From positions 1-59,037 of the forward strand of contig WQXU01000016.1 in assembly GCA_009781635.1 (NCBI GenBank): a stretch of DNA of 59,037 nucleotides, written 5' to 3'. The translations under genes were made by a program, and so were the position numbers. The notes beneath the pieces were generated by a model. The model did not search any database and was not told the origin of the DNA. It was given only the letters and a program-made list of their open reading frames with translations. The stretch comes from Treponema sp. Lineage in GTDB: Bacteria > Spirochaetota > Spirochaetia > Treponematales > Breznakiellaceae. Positions 8,743 through 17,839 of the stretch are shown here, in pieces. Positions within the stretch are counted from its first letter, which is position 1; every line of letters begins with the position of its first letter.

Positions 8743-10809
8743 TCATCTTTCAAAAATGGATTTTTTAATTCTGCGTAAAAGGCTTATTTTTGCAAGCGGT
8801 ATCCGCAGAAACTCTGTACCGGTGTCTTTATGATCCGGTAAAATTACAAGAATAAGTTCGTTTCCTTCCTTTTCCAGCGCCTGGGGGATGCCGTATATTT
8901 TTTTCTCTTTGTTTTTTACCTGCCATGAAACTTCTACAGGCGACTGCTGCGATATTGCCTGTTTGGCTATGTTCTGCTTTCCTGAATAATCCATGCGCTT
9001 TGCTTCAAGTTTCTCGTAACGGATATTTGCATCCCTTAACTGAGCTTCGCATAATACAAGGCGCCTTTCTATTCTTGCAGAAAGCTCAGCCCGTTCAGTT
9101 TCACTTAATGCCATTGTTTGAAGTATTGCCTGAAAGTCAGTTGTTAAAGAAAGAGGCTTTGTTCCTGAAACGGGATTTGCGGCAGTGACAGAAGGGATAT
9201 CCGCTCCAGGCTGCACTGTTAAAGACGGCGCAGGGAAATAACTGCCGCTTGCAAAAACATTTTCTTTTCTTTCTTTTTTGCGGGCGATTATATCAATACC
9301 TGCGCTGCGAAGGACAGCTTCCGCTTCATCCATTGTGTTTTCGTTTAACAGGTACAGTCCCGGAGCAAGCGTTTCTGTAATCAGCCGGGCAAGAGAATCA
9401 GTTTCTGTTAAATAACGCCGGTCTTCTGCAAGCTGCAGGATAACTCCCTTTTTTAATGAAACTTCCCTATGGCGTTTTTCCCAGTCATTCAGATTCCAGA
9501 TTAGAGTATCATCGGTTTTGCCGCCCGAAAGCTGAATCAGTAATTCCGTAATTTCATCTGCGCTTATGCCATTGTCAAAGGAGCGGATTGCGCATTCCTT
9601 GTCAAGTTCAAAGCGGATAACAGTACATCCCTGCGCAGGGCTTGTTTCGCGTATGTATAAAAAAGAGGCGAGCCTGACTGCATCGGCAAATTTTATTTCC
9701 GGATAAACCAGAATGGAAGAGCCTGAATCTATTGCAATTACAGGGCTGCCTGTGTCCGTAATATTTTCTGCAATTGCCCCTGACTGCATTAAACCTGCCG
9801 CTGTTCCGGAAATAAGGCCGGTTTTTTCAAGAGCGTCAAACAGGGATTCTGTTCTGATACTTTCAGTCATGTTCATCTGCGCTTTAAGTACTTCCGCTTT
9901 TTTCCTTAAAGTTTCTTTTGGATATTGAATTTCCTCTTTTAGGGAATCTAAAAAACAGTGAATAAAATTTGTTATTTCCCGGATCTTGTTTTTAAAAAGC
10001 GGCGGCAGAATTTCCAGTGGAGGAGTTAAGGCGGAGTAAATCATCAATGCTGCGGCGCAGTATTCCATTCTTCCGCGCGAAGAAAGCAGAACAAAATCGT
10101 TAATGTACCTGTTATCGGGAGTGAGTCTGTCTTCGTTTATGTAAAAAAGTCCAAGGACCTGCAGAGCGCCAAGGAGGGATTCAAGATTGATGCCGGGGAA
10201 AAGGATTTTACTGTCATCAATGACTTTTTTGCGTATAACTCCCTCGGATTTATAAAATGATTCGCGCTTTGATACAAATGAAAAAAGAGCCGCAAGCGTT
10301 AAGTCATTGATCGCTGTTTGTCCTGCCTTTCCCCGGCGGACAGCCTGAGATGCTTTACCGGCAGAGGCTGCGGGGAAGAGAGATGCTGTGTTTTTGGTAA
10401 TGGGGAGGAGTATGGATTTTAAAACGGGATTTAACGCAAGGCGCGTTATTTTTTCATTTGTAAAACGGTACAGAATAAAACGTTCTTCCAAATTTACAAT
10501 TGCATCCTGTAATTGCGCATAACTAAACTCGTCATGGAAAAAATCTGCAAGCTGCCCGGGAACAGGTTCGCCGAAAAGAGATGCTGCCATGATGATTTTT
10601 GAGTCTGTCTCATCGATATATGCGGCAATTGTTTTTTGAATGTCATTGCGCAGCAAAAACGCTTCCAGATCATTTAACAGCTGCTGTTTATTAAAGGGAG
10701 TTTTTATTTTTCCGAAAACGCTCCGCATTAATTCAAAAAATGAATTATCCGGCATTGTCATTACTGCGGATTTCCAGAAAGCTGCAGGACGGAAAATGAT
10801 GCTTTTCAT
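8743..10809 (-). CDS. helicase-associated protein (Helicase_C_3/XPB N-terminal-like domain)
   Basis: A 688-aa protein encoded directly downstream of the XPB-like helicase; its ATG abuts that gene's stop codon. Residues about 370-510 show the Helicase_C_3 pattern seen in stand-alone partners of bacterial XPB: 'ILVYPEIKFADAVRLASFL' , 'FDNGISADEITELLIQLSG' and 'WNLNDWEKRHREVSLKKGV'. The C-terminal ~130 residues contain a coiled-coil-prone stretch ('LCEAQLRDANIRYEKLEAK') and a small beta-rich WYL-like tail ('VEVSWQVKNKEKKIYGIP'). A DNA-processing role together with the helicase is inferred from fixed neighbourhood; no catalytic motif of its own is visible. Confidence 0.75.
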   Translation of the reverse strand: MKSIIFRPAAFWKSAVMTMPDNSFFELMRSVFGKIKTPFNKQQLLNDLEAFLLRNDIQKTIAAYIDETDSKIIMAASLFGEPVPGQLADFFHDEFSYAQLQDAIVNLEERFILYRFTNEKITRLALNPVLKSILLPITKNTASLFPAASAGKASQAVRRGKAGQTAINDLTLAALFSFVSKRESFYKSEGVIRKKVIDDSKILFPGINLESLLGALQVLGLFYINEDRLTPDNRYINDFVLLSSRGRMEYCAAALMIYSALTPPLEILPPLFKNKIREITNFIHCFLDSLKEEIQYPKETLRKKAEVLKAQMNMTESIRTESLFDALEKTGLISGTAAGLMQSGAIAENITDTGSPVIAIDSGSSILVYPEIKFADAVRLASFLYIRETSPAQGCTVIRFELDKECAIRSFDNGISADEITELLIQLSGGKTDDTLIWNLNDWEKRHREVSLKKGVILQLAEDRRYLTETDSLARLITETLAPGLYLLNENTMDEAEAVLRSAGIDIIARKKERKENVFASGSYFPAPSLTVQPGADIPSVTAANPVSGTKPLSLTTDFQAILQTMALSETERAELSARIERRLVLCEAQLRDANIRYEKLEAKRMDYSGKQNIAKQAISQQSPVEVSWQVKNKEKKIYGIPQALEKEGNELILVILPDHKDTGTEFLRIPLAKISLLRRIKKSIFER

Positions 10810-12567
10810 TTATATGCGCCCTTTTTCTGACTGCCCGGTCTGCCGGGGATTCCATTTTTGAATTGAGTATTTGTAACCCTGCTCGGTAAGGAACTTCTGC
10901 CTGTTAGCTGCAAATTCTTCCTCTACAGTGTAGCCGGAAACAAGTGAAAAGAACCATGAGTTGCGCGTATTGCTGCGGCAGCCATTGGCATCACTGCCAT
11001 TGTTTGTATTAAGTCCCTTTGGCCTTAAAATTCTTCCAAGCCGCTGCGCCTCTTCCTGCCGCGAACCGAAAGAGCCGGAAACCTGCACCGCCATGGATGC
11101 ATCGGGAAGATCGATTGCAAAGTTCGCCACCTTTGACACAACAATGACGCGGACTTCTCCGCGTTTAAAGCTTGAGTAGATACGCTCCCTTTCTGCATTT
11201 GGAGTTCTTCCTGTAATAAGCGGCGCATTTAAAATCTTTGCAAGCGAATCAAGCTGGGACAAATACTGCCCTATTACCAGTATTTGATCTTCCTTATGAT
11301 TCTCTATTAATTGCAGTACAATATTTTCTTTTAACGGATTTTCTGCGGCTATCCTGTATTTTTCCCTTTGCGATGCCGTTGCATATGGTATTTTGAGTTC
11401 CTGCGGTAAATCCAGCCTAATCTCTGTGCAGAATGCCTCTGCAATCCATCCCCTGTTTTCCAGGTCTTTCCATGGAACATCATAGCGTTTGGGGCCTACA
11501 AGACTGAACACCGCATCTTCTTCTCCGTCTTCGCGGATTAAAGCTGCAGTAAGCCCAAGCCTTCTTATTGCCTGCAGTTCGGCTGTTACGCGAAACACCG
11601 GAGCGGGAAGCAGGTGGACTTCATCGTAAATTACAAGTCCCCATGCTCTTTCACGAAAAAGTTTAAAGTGCGGAAAATCAAGGTTTTTATCGGGTCTCCA
11701 GGAAATAATCTGGTAGGTGGCGACAGTCACAGGCGCGACCGCTTTACAGTCCCCTGTATACTCCGCAATTTGATCGCTTGTTAATTCGGTTTTATCCAGT
11801 AATTCTTCCATCCATTGATGCACTGCCGCAACATTTGTTGTCAGTATCAGCGTGTTGGTTTTTAAAATCGACATAATCAGCATGCCGACAATGGTTTTTC
11901 CGGAACCGCAGGGCAGAGCGATTACTCCATAACCGCCGAATGCGCGCGCTGCAGTCAGCTGATAATCCCGCGGTACAAAGGGCCTGCCGGAAAGGCATTT
12001 TTCCCTCAGCCTTATTTCCAAGTCTTCACCTTTTACAAGCGGCGCCTCGTCCTGCACAGGCCAGCCTGCGCGTATAAGTTCGCGTTTTACAGTTCCCCTG
12101 TTTACAAGAGTCAGGTAAAATCCTTTTTTACAGCTGGAATGCATTGCGTCGTTTGATGCTGTAATTAAATATTTATCCAGCGCTTTAATCTGCTCAATCT
12201 CAAGCCGGATTTCATCGTCATCAATCTGCAGGAAAAGCATGTCTTTGTCATTTTCATTTTCCTGTATCATTTTTATTTTTCCGTAACGGGACATCAGAAG
12301 AGAAAAGCCTTCCATTATTCCATCCGGTATTTCGTAACGGCTGTGCTGTCTTAATGTCTCTACTACATCATGCGGCGTAAGGCCCGCGCTGGCGGCATTC
12401 CAGAGGGACAGGGGAGTTATGCGATAAGTGTGAATATGCTCCGGGGATTTTTCAAGTTCGGCGAAGGGCATAATGGCCTGTCTTGTTTCTTCGGCAGTTT
12501 CGCAGTGGATATCAAGAAGCAGGGTTCTGTCGCTTTGCACGATTAACGCTTTTGTTGATGTTGCCAT
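10810..12567 (-). CDS. XPB/ERCC3-type DNA repair helicase
   Basis: A 585-aa superfamily 2 helicase, expected to be an ATP-driven 3'-5' DNA helicase/translocase in repair. Helicase_C_3-like N-terminus (about 1-120: 'RTLLLDIHCETAEETRQAI', 'HTYRITPLSLWNAASAG'), then a damage-recognition-like segment, then the motor: Walker A 'ALPCGSGKTIVGM' (about 217), motif Ia 'ILTTNVAAVHQW', motif II 'IYDEVHLLPA' (about 310), motif III 'GLTAAL', motif V 'VSKVANFAIDLPDAS' and motif VI 'EEAQRLGRILRPKG'. DEVH and 'QRLGRILRP' are typical of the XPB branch. It heads a two-gene unit with the partner at 8743-10809. The bacterial role is less well known than that of the eukaryotic TFIIH subunit. Confidence 0.92.
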   Translation of the reverse strand: MATSTKALIVQSDRTLLLDIHCETAEETRQAIMPFAELEKSPEHIHTYRITPLSLWNAASAGLTPHDVVETLRQHSRYEIPDGIMEGFSLLMSRYGKIKMIQENENDKDMLFLQIDDDEIRLEIEQIKALDKYLITASNDAMHSSCKKGFYLTLVNRGTVKRELIRAGWPVQDEAPLVKGEDLEIRLREKCLSGRPFVPRDYQLTAARAFGGYGVIALPCGSGKTIVGMLIMSILKTNTLILTTNVAAVHQWMEELLDKTELTSDQIAEYTGDCKAVAPVTVATYQIISWRPDKNLDFPHFKLFRERAWGLVIYDEVHLLPAPVFRVTAELQAIRRLGLTAALIREDGEEDAVFSLVGPKRYDVPWKDLENRGWIAEAFCTEIRLDLPQELKIPYATASQREKYRIAAENPLKENIVLQLIENHKEDQILVIGQYLSQLDSLAKILNAPLITGRTPNAERERIYSSFKRGEVRVIVVSKVANFAIDLPDASMAVQVSGSFGSRQEEAQRLGRILRPKGLNTNNGSDANGCRSNTRNSWFFSLVSGYTVEEEFAANRQKFLTEQGYKYSIQKWNPRQTGQSEKGRI

Positions 12568-12611
12568 ATCAATCTAGTTTTAGAATAAACCATACGCAAG
12601 TTCAAGACAAC

Positions 12612-12644
12612 CTCACCCCTGGTGTCTCACCCCTGGTGTCTCAC
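12612..12644. repeat. 14-bp tandem repeat (2.4 copies)
   Basis: The unit CTCACCCCTGGTGT occurs at 12612-12625 and 12626-12639, with a third partial copy to 12644. Each unit holds a small palindrome CACC..GGTG. It lies between the divergent helicase and symporter genes. The only related sequence noticed is GGTGACAGACACC at 19310-19326. Confidence 0.7.
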
Positions 12645-12715
12645 TTTGTGTTCCGCAAACCCTATTTATAAATGATATAAATTATGTTAATTTGAACAAT
12701 ATAAATGGAGGAAAT

Positions 12716-14257
12716 ATGAGTGCAAATCTGCAAATGATGATCGGTTTTGGGCTTTATATGGCTGCGATGATTTCCATGGGTTTATGGTATTCGCTGCGTT
12801 ATAAAAACGAAAGTCCGGAAGAGTATTTTCTGGCAAAACGCCGTTTCGGCCCGTGGCTTACGGCGCTAAGCGCTCAGGCCTCTGATATGTCAGGCTGGCT
12901 TCTTATGGGCTTGCCGGGCGTTGCCTATTTCTACGGACTTGGCGATGCCTTCTGGACAATACTCGGCCTTTTTATCGGTACATGGGTTAACTGGGTTTTA
13001 GTTGCCAAGCGTCTGCGCACATATTCGCAGGTTGCCAACAATGCCATAACCCTGCCTGAGTTCTTCAGTAAACGTTTCCACGATGATAAAAGAATACTGC
13101 TTGCAATTGCCGCGGTTATCAGCTTGTTGTTTTTCTCGATTTATGTCGGCGCACAGTTTATTGTTGTAGGAACACTGTTCAATAAACTTTTTGGTTTTAA
13201 CATGGTGCTCATGGTAATCATCGGCGCTATCGTAGTTTTGGCCTACACCCTTATTGGCGGTTTCTTGGCAGTTGGCGTAACAGACCTTGTTCAGGGTTTA
13301 CTCATGGTAACTTCCCTTTCGCTTGTAATGATCTTCGGATTCTTTTATGCGGGAGGGTTTTCCGGTATCTATGAAAATCTGCAGAACTTCCCGCGCTTTC
13401 TTGATTTCTTTGGTGTCGCAGAACAGACGGGAATGGCCAACAGTGTTCCGCTTTTTTCTGCGGGATCATCATTGGGTTTCATTGCCATTATAAGCACCAT
13501 GGCATGGGGTCTTGGATATTTTGGCATGCCTCAGGTTTTAGTGCGGTTTATGGCTGTTAACAAAACATCCAGTTTAAAACAGTCTATTGTTATTGCAGTT
13601 ATTTGGGTTTTCATTGCACAGGTAGCCGCTGTTTCCATTGGTATTATGGGAAGGGCAATATTCCCCGGTGAATATGCAACCGGAAGAGAAGCCGAAAGCA
13701 TTTTCATTTTGATGTCTCAAAGTTTCTTTCCGCCGCTTTTAGCAGGCATTGTCATATCCGGAATCCTTGCCGCAAGCATGAGTTCCAGCGATTCATATAT
13801 GCTAATCGTATCATCGTCTCTGGCAAATGATATTTACAAAGGCATCTTTAACAAAAACGCAAAAGAAAAAACAGTTATGTGGATAGCGCGTATAACAATG
13901 CTTGTGGTAACAATCTTTGGCGTTATTGTTGCCGCAACAGGCAATGAAACTATTTTCCAGGTTGTGGCCTATGCATGGGCGGGCCTTGGCGCGTCATTCG
14001 GCCCTCTTGTCCTGTTCTCGCTGTTCTGGAAGAGGACAACATTTCCGGCTGCTGTCGCAGGAATGGTAACAGGCGGAGCTGTAGTTTTGATTTGGCGGAA
14101 TTTTATAAAGCCTCTTCACGACATGGTAAATGTTTACGAACTGCTTCCGGCATTTATACTTTCCTGTTTAGTAATTTTAATTGTAAGCCTTAATACAAAG
14201 AAACCCTCCGAAGCAATCGAGAAGGAATTTGAAGCTGCAAAAACTGCAGAGTATTAA
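12716..14257 (+). CDS. putP: sodium/solute symporter, PutP-type (Na+/proline symporter family)
   Basis: A 513-aa inner-membrane transporter of the SSS family with about 13 membrane helices. Signatures: 'YFLAKRRFGPWLTALSAQAS' with 'DMSGWLLMGLPG' (about 30-60), the Na+-site region 'QASDMSGW', 'GGFLAVGVTDLVQGLLM' (about 190), 'FGMPQVLVRFMAV' (about 275) and 'ILAASMSSSDSYMLIVSSS' (about 355). These match PutP, so sodium-driven proline uptake is likely, but substrate within the family is hard to tell. The ATG at 12716 is chosen because GGAGGAA lies four bases upstream; an in-frame TTG at 12692 lacks a site. A strong hairpin follows the stop codon. Confidence 0.9.
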   Translation: MSANLQMMIGFGLYMAAMISMGLWYSLRYKNESPEEYFLAKRRFGPWLTALSAQASDMSGWLLMGLPGVAYFYGLGDAFWTILGLFIGTWVNWVLVAKRLRTYSQVANNAITLPEFFSKRFHDDKRILLAIAAVISLLFFSIYVGAQFIVVGTLFNKLFGFNMVLMVIIGAIVVLAYTLIGGFLAVGVTDLVQGLLMVTSLSLVMIFGFFYAGGFSGIYENLQNFPRFLDFFGVAEQTGMANSVPLFSAGSSLGFIAIISTMAWGLGYFGMPQVLVRFMAVNKTSSLKQSIVIAVIWVFIAQVAAVSIGIMGRAIFPGEYATGREAESIFILMSQSFFPPLLAGIVISGILAASMSSSDSYMLIVSSSLANDIYKGIFNKNAKEKTVMWIARITMLVVTIFGVIVAATGNETIFQVVAYAWAGLGASFGPLVLFSLFWKRTTFPAAVAGMVTGGAVVLIWRNFIKPLHDMVNVYELLPAFILSCLVILIVSLNTKKPSEAIEKEFEAAKTAEY

Positions 14258-14273
14258 TTTACAGCAGGTTCCT

Positions 14274-14302
14274 GTTCAATCCGGAGCTCTTCCGGATTGA
14301 AC
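14274..14302 (+). terminator. hairpin terminator after the symporter gene
   Basis: A perfect 12-bp inverted repeat (14274-14285 with 14291-14302, core TTCAATCCGGA/TCCGGATTGAA) with a five-base loop starts 17 bases after the symporter stop. The following sequence (gcctgcgcttcttt) is only moderately T-rich, so termination is likely but not textbook. Confidence 0.7.
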
Positions 14303-14348
14303 GCCTGCGCTTCTTTACAACCAGCCGTCAATCTCCTAGAATAAAATA

Positions 14349-14654
14349 ATGGAACCCAGGATTAAGGACAAATCGTCTTCAAAGACAGATGAAAAATATA
14401 AAGAGCCTGAACAATTCAGGGTGGTTCTCCTAAATGATCATTTTACAACCATGGATTTTGTGGTTGAGGTTCTGATGATCATTTTCCATAAAGGCATTGA
14501 TGATGCGTACAAGATAATGCTGGATGTTCACAAGAAAGGCAAGGGAATCGTGGGGGTTTACACCTGGGATATTGCTGTAACAAAGACCGAGCAGGTACAC
14601 GTTGCCGCCAAGGCGAATGAGTTTCCGCTTCGGTGTATTGTGGAACCAGCCTGA
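14349..14654 (+). CDS. clpS: ATP-dependent Clp protease adaptor ClpS
   Basis: A 101-aa N-recognin that delivers proteins with destabilising N-terminal residues to ClpA-ClpP. Sequence features: 'FRVVLLNDHFTTMDFVVEVL' (about 26-45), 'IMLDVHKKGKGIVGVYTWDI' (about 56-75) and 'EFPLRCIVE' at the end. The Asn and Asp of 'LLND' and the His of 'DVH' form the known N-degron pocket and are all present; the usual second Asp is His here. Length is typical. The start lacks an obvious ribosome site. It is the first gene of a unit with clpA (69 bases downstream) and aat. Confidence 0.93.
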   Translation: MEPRIKDKSSSKTDEKYKEPEQFRVVLLNDHFTTMDFVVEVLMIIFHKGIDDAYKIMLDVHKKGKGIVGVYTWDIAVTKTEQVHVAAKANEFPLRCIVEPA

Positions 14655-14722
14655 TTATTGTGCTATATTATATTTATAGAAGATGCTGTTAAAAAGATAA
14701 AAAATAACATGAGGATGGATAA

Positions 14723-17086
14723 ATGAGAGTTTCAGGTCATGTGCAGGCAATTATTGACGCCGCGTATAATGAAGCCAAACTTCGCAACCATGAATACCTG
14801 ACACCGGAGCATATTCTCTATGCGGCTCTGGCTTTTGACGAGGTTCAGGTTGTGCTGTTTTCCTGCGGCGCGGATCTGGAGCAGATAAGGCTTGGAATGG
14901 AAAATTATTTTGAACAGAAAATGCCGGTTACAGCGGCGGGAGAACCTACCAAAACCGTAGGCTTCAACTGCATTATTGAGCGGGCTGTTATGCAAAGCAA
15001 ATCTGCTCAAAAAGAAATGATAGATGTAGCGGACATTCTTGTTTCTCTTTATGACGAGGAGCGTTGTTACAGCGCTTATTATTTAAGAAAGGCAGGGGTT
15101 AAACGCCTTACTCTTTTACAGATGCTGTCTCATAACTACGGAGACGGAAAATACGGCAGCGTTGAGGAAGAAGCTGATCCTGATATCCATAAAAAGGAAA
15201 AAAAGAAAACAGCCCTGGAGCGTTATGCAATTGATCTTACAGCTCTGGCCCGCGCGCAAAAACTTGAACCTGTTATCGGCAGGGAAGAAGAGCTGGATCG
15301 TACGGTGCAGGTGCTCTGCCGCAGATTGAAGAACAACCCTATTCATGTCGGCGATTCCGGCGTTGGAAAGACGGCAATCACAGAGGGGCTTGCGCAGAGG
15401 ATTGTGGCAGGCGATGTGCCGCCTGTTCTTAAAGAGTTCAGTATTTTTTCACTTGATATGGGCGCGCTTGTTGCAGGCACAAAGTACCGCGGCGATTTTG
15501 AAGAAAGGGTAAAGCGCGTTGTAGAAGAAATGCTGAAGAAAGAAAAGGCGATTCTCTTTATAGATGAAATACACACCCTTGTCGGAGCGGGCGCCGTTTC
15601 CGGCGGAGCGCTGGACGCTTCCAACTTACTGAAACCCGCGCTTACATCCGGAAAGCTCCGCTGCATTGGCTCAACAACGCATGAAGAGTACAACAAGTTT
15701 TTTGAAAAAGACCGCGCGCTTTCCAGGCGGTTTCAGAAGATCGATATAAACGAACCGTCGGAAGAAGTGGCAATTGATATTCTGAAAGGAGTTAAATCCA
15801 GATACGAGGATTATCACCATGTCCATTACAGCAATGAAGCTGTGGAGACTGCGGTGCGTCTTTCCGCGCAGTTTATAACAGAGCGCCGTCTGCCGGATAA
15901 GGCAATTGATGTTATTGATGAGGCTGGCGCTCATGCGCGTATAGAAGCTTACAAAAAGCAGATACAGAAAGAGAAGAGCGCGGAAACTGTAACTGTTAAT
16001 GAAGCGGACAGCGCCTCAGTTAATGAAGAAAAAAATGCCGCTGCGGAAGATGAATCTACCACCGTGCAGGACGGCAATGTTGAGATAATCGAAATCAGCC
16101 TTCCTGTTATCGAAGCTGTTGTTTCAAAAATTGCGCGCATCCCGCAGAAATCTGTCGGCGAGAGCGAAAAGGACAAGCTTAAAGAACTTGAGACAAGGCT
16201 TAAGGAGCGGGTTTTTGGACAGGACGATGCTGTTGCGGCAGTTGTAAAATCTGTTAAGCGCTCGCGGGCAGGATTCAGGGCGGATGGAAAACCGGTTGCA
16301 AACTTTCTCTTTGCAGGACCCACCGGCGTTGGAAAGACAGAACTGGCGCGTCAGCTTGCGGAAATCCTCGGTGTTGCAATGATCCGTTTTGACATGAGCG
16401 AGTATCAGGAGAAGTACACAGTCTCGCGGCTTATAGGTTCCTCTCCGGGATATGTTGGTTATGAAGACGGCGGCCAGCTTACAGACGCAGTGCGCAAACA
16501 GCCTCATGCGGTAGTCCTGCTTGACGAAATTGAAAAAGCGCACAGTGATATATTCAATATACTCTTGCAGATAATGGATTACGCAACCCTTACCGACAAT
16601 CAGGGCCGCAAAGCCGATTTCCGCAATGTAATACTGATAATGACAAGCAATGCCGGAGCAAGGGATATCGGCAAGGGGCTTATCGGTTTCGGCGATCGCA
16701 TTCAGGACGGCAGCGCAGTTGATGATGCAGTGGAAAAAATATTTACACCGGAGTTCCGCAACCGGCTTGATGCAATTGTGCGGTTCGATCATCTTTCGCG
16801 CGACATCATGGTTTCCATTGTCCGCAAAGAACTGGATGCCTTCGCTGTGCAGCTTGCGGAGAAGAACGTAACAATTACAGTGACTGGAACCTGTGTAGAC
16901 AAACTTGCCGATGAAGGCTACAGCCGCGAGTTTGGCGCCAGGAATGCAGGCAGGCTTATCGAAGATAAAATTAAAAGCGCTTTTGTTGATGAAGTTCTGT
17001 TCGGCAATTTAAGCGAAGGCGGCAGTGTTGTTGTTGACTGGCGTGACGGCTATTGCATAGATGTCAGGGAAACTGCGGAAGTCTAG
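14723..17086 (+). CDS. clpA: ATP-dependent Clp protease ATP-binding subunit ClpA
   Basis: A 787-aa AAA+ unfoldase that feeds substrates to ClpP. N-domain (about 1-145, 'HEYLTPEHILYAAL'), D1 with Walker A 'HVGDSGVGKTAITEG' (about 206-220; unusual GDSGVGKT for the common GEPGVGKT), Walker B 'AILFIDEIHTLVG', D2 with 'FAGPTGVGKTELARQ' (about 533) and 'VLLDEIEKAH'. Between D1 and D2 there is an insertion of about 45 residues rich in Glu, Ala and Val (about 415-460), longer than in E. coli ClpA. The ATG follows GAGG. The TAG stop shares its last base with the GTG start of aat (TAGTG), implying translational coupling. No clpP is in the window. Confidence 0.94.
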   Translation: MRVSGHVQAIIDAAYNEAKLRNHEYLTPEHILYAALAFDEVQVVLFSCGADLEQIRLGMENYFEQKMPVTAAGEPTKTVGFNCIIERAVMQSKSAQKEMIDVADILVSLYDEERCYSAYYLRKAGVKRLTLLQMLSHNYGDGKYGSVEEEADPDIHKKEKKKTALERYAIDLTALARAQKLEPVIGREEELDRTVQVLCRRLKNNPIHVGDSGVGKTAITEGLAQRIVAGDVPPVLKEFSIFSLDMGALVAGTKYRGDFEERVKRVVEEMLKKEKAILFIDEIHTLVGAGAVSGGALDASNLLKPALTSGKLRCIGSTTHEEYNKFFEKDRALSRRFQKIDINEPSEEVAIDILKGVKSRYEDYHHVHYSNEAVETAVRLSAQFITERRLPDKAIDVIDEAGAHARIEAYKKQIQKEKSAETVTVNEADSASVNEEKNAAAEDESTTVQDGNVEIIEISLPVIEAVVSKIARIPQKSVGESEKDKLKELETRLKERVFGQDDAVAAVVKSVKRSRAGFRADGKPVANFLFAGPTGVGKTELARQLAEILGVAMIRFDMSEYQEKYTVSRLIGSSPGYVGYEDGGQLTDAVRKQPHAVVLLDEIEKAHSDIFNILLQIMDYATLTDNQGRKADFRNVILIMTSNAGARDIGKGLIGFGDRIQDGSAVDDAVEKIFTPEFRNRLDAIVRFDHLSRDIMVSIVRKELDAFAVQLAEKNVTITVTGTCVDKLADEGYSREFGARNAGRLIEDKIKSAFVDEVLFGNLSEGGSVVVDWRDGYCIDVRETAEV

Positions 17087-17775
17087 TGCGCTCTCTTCCT
17101 GCCGGACCAGATCCGAAATTTCCCTATCTTGATGAATCAGTGTTTTACAGATTTCCTGATCCTGAAAAATGGAACCATAACATTATATCTATAGGCGGAA
17201 ATCTTTCGCCGGGAATTCTGCTTTCTGCATATGAACAGGGAATCTTTCCGTGGTTTAACAGGGAAGACCCTGTTATCTGGCAATCGCCGGATCCGCGCTG
17301 CCTTATTTTCCCGGACGGGCTGCGCATCTCTTCTTCAATGAAAAAGATTTTAAAAAAAGGCATATTTAAAATTACATTTGATGAAAACTTTGACGGTGTA
17401 ATCAGGGGATGCGCAGATATTGTACGGCCGGATCAAAATGGAACATGGATAACAGAACATATAATTGAAGCATACACAAAACTGCATCAGCTTGGCTGGG
17501 CGCATTCTGCAGAAGCCTGGCAGGACGGAGAACTTGTCGGCGGCTGTTACGGCCTGCTGCTCGGAAAAATATTCTGCGGTGAATCAATGTTTTCCAGAAC
17601 AGCAAACGCATCCAAGGCTGCCTTCTTAAGCCTTGCAAGCCTGCTTTTTAAAAACAGAGCGGCTTTTATTGACTGTCAGGTTCCGACCAGTCACCTTATG
17701 AGCCTTGGCGGAGAAGAAATATCACGCGATGATTTTCTGGAACTAATAAAATTATATAAAATATCCAGATACTGA
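17086..17775 (+). CDS. aat: leucyl/phenylalanyl-tRNA-protein transferase
   Basis: About 229 aa. Transfers Leu or Phe from aminoacyl-tRNA to proteins with N-terminal Lys or Arg, making them ClpS substrates. Family motifs are clear: 'FPDPEKW', 'GNLSPGILLSAYEQGIFPWF', 'WQSPDPRCLIFPDGLRIS', 'TWITEHIIEAYTKLHQLGWA', 'HSAEAWQDGELVGGCYGLLL' and 'GESMFSR...ASKAAF'. GTG at 17086 was chosen since it overlaps the clpA stop (TAGTG) and places 'FPYLDESVFYRFPDP' at the normal distance from the N-terminus; a TTG at 17053 lies inside clpA. Gene order clpS-clpA-aat is a full N-degron pathway apart from ClpP. The stop codon lies inside the tandem repeat at 17771-17835. Confidence 0.93.
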   Translation: MRSLPAGPDPKFPYLDESVFYRFPDPEKWNHNIISIGGNLSPGILLSAYEQGIFPWFNREDPVIWQSPDPRCLIFPDGLRISSSMKKILKKGIFKITFDENFDGVIRGCADIVRPDQNGTWITEHIIEAYTKLHQLGWAHSAEAWQDGELVGGCYGLLLGKIFCGESMFSRTANASKAAFLSLASLLFKNRAAFIDCQVPTSHLMSLGGEEISRDDFLELIKLYKISRY

Positions 17776-17835
17776 TGAAATCAACTGATGAAATCAACTG
17801 ATGAAATCAACTGATGAAATCAACTGATGAAATCA
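17771..17835. repeat. 13-bp tandem repeat, five perfect copies
   Basis: ACTGATGAAATCA is repeated five times without a mismatch. The first copy contains the aat stop codon (TGA at 17773-17775), and the array ends five bases before the M18 peptidase stop, so it fills the gap between two convergent genes. A copy-number-variable locus is likely; each unit adds TGATGA stops in frame. Confidence 0.95.
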
Positions 17836-17839
17836 GATA

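Noticed and set aside
17771-17835. Tandem repeat considered as a CRISPR array.
   Set aside because: Units are 13 bp and directly joined, without spacers, and no cas gene is present.
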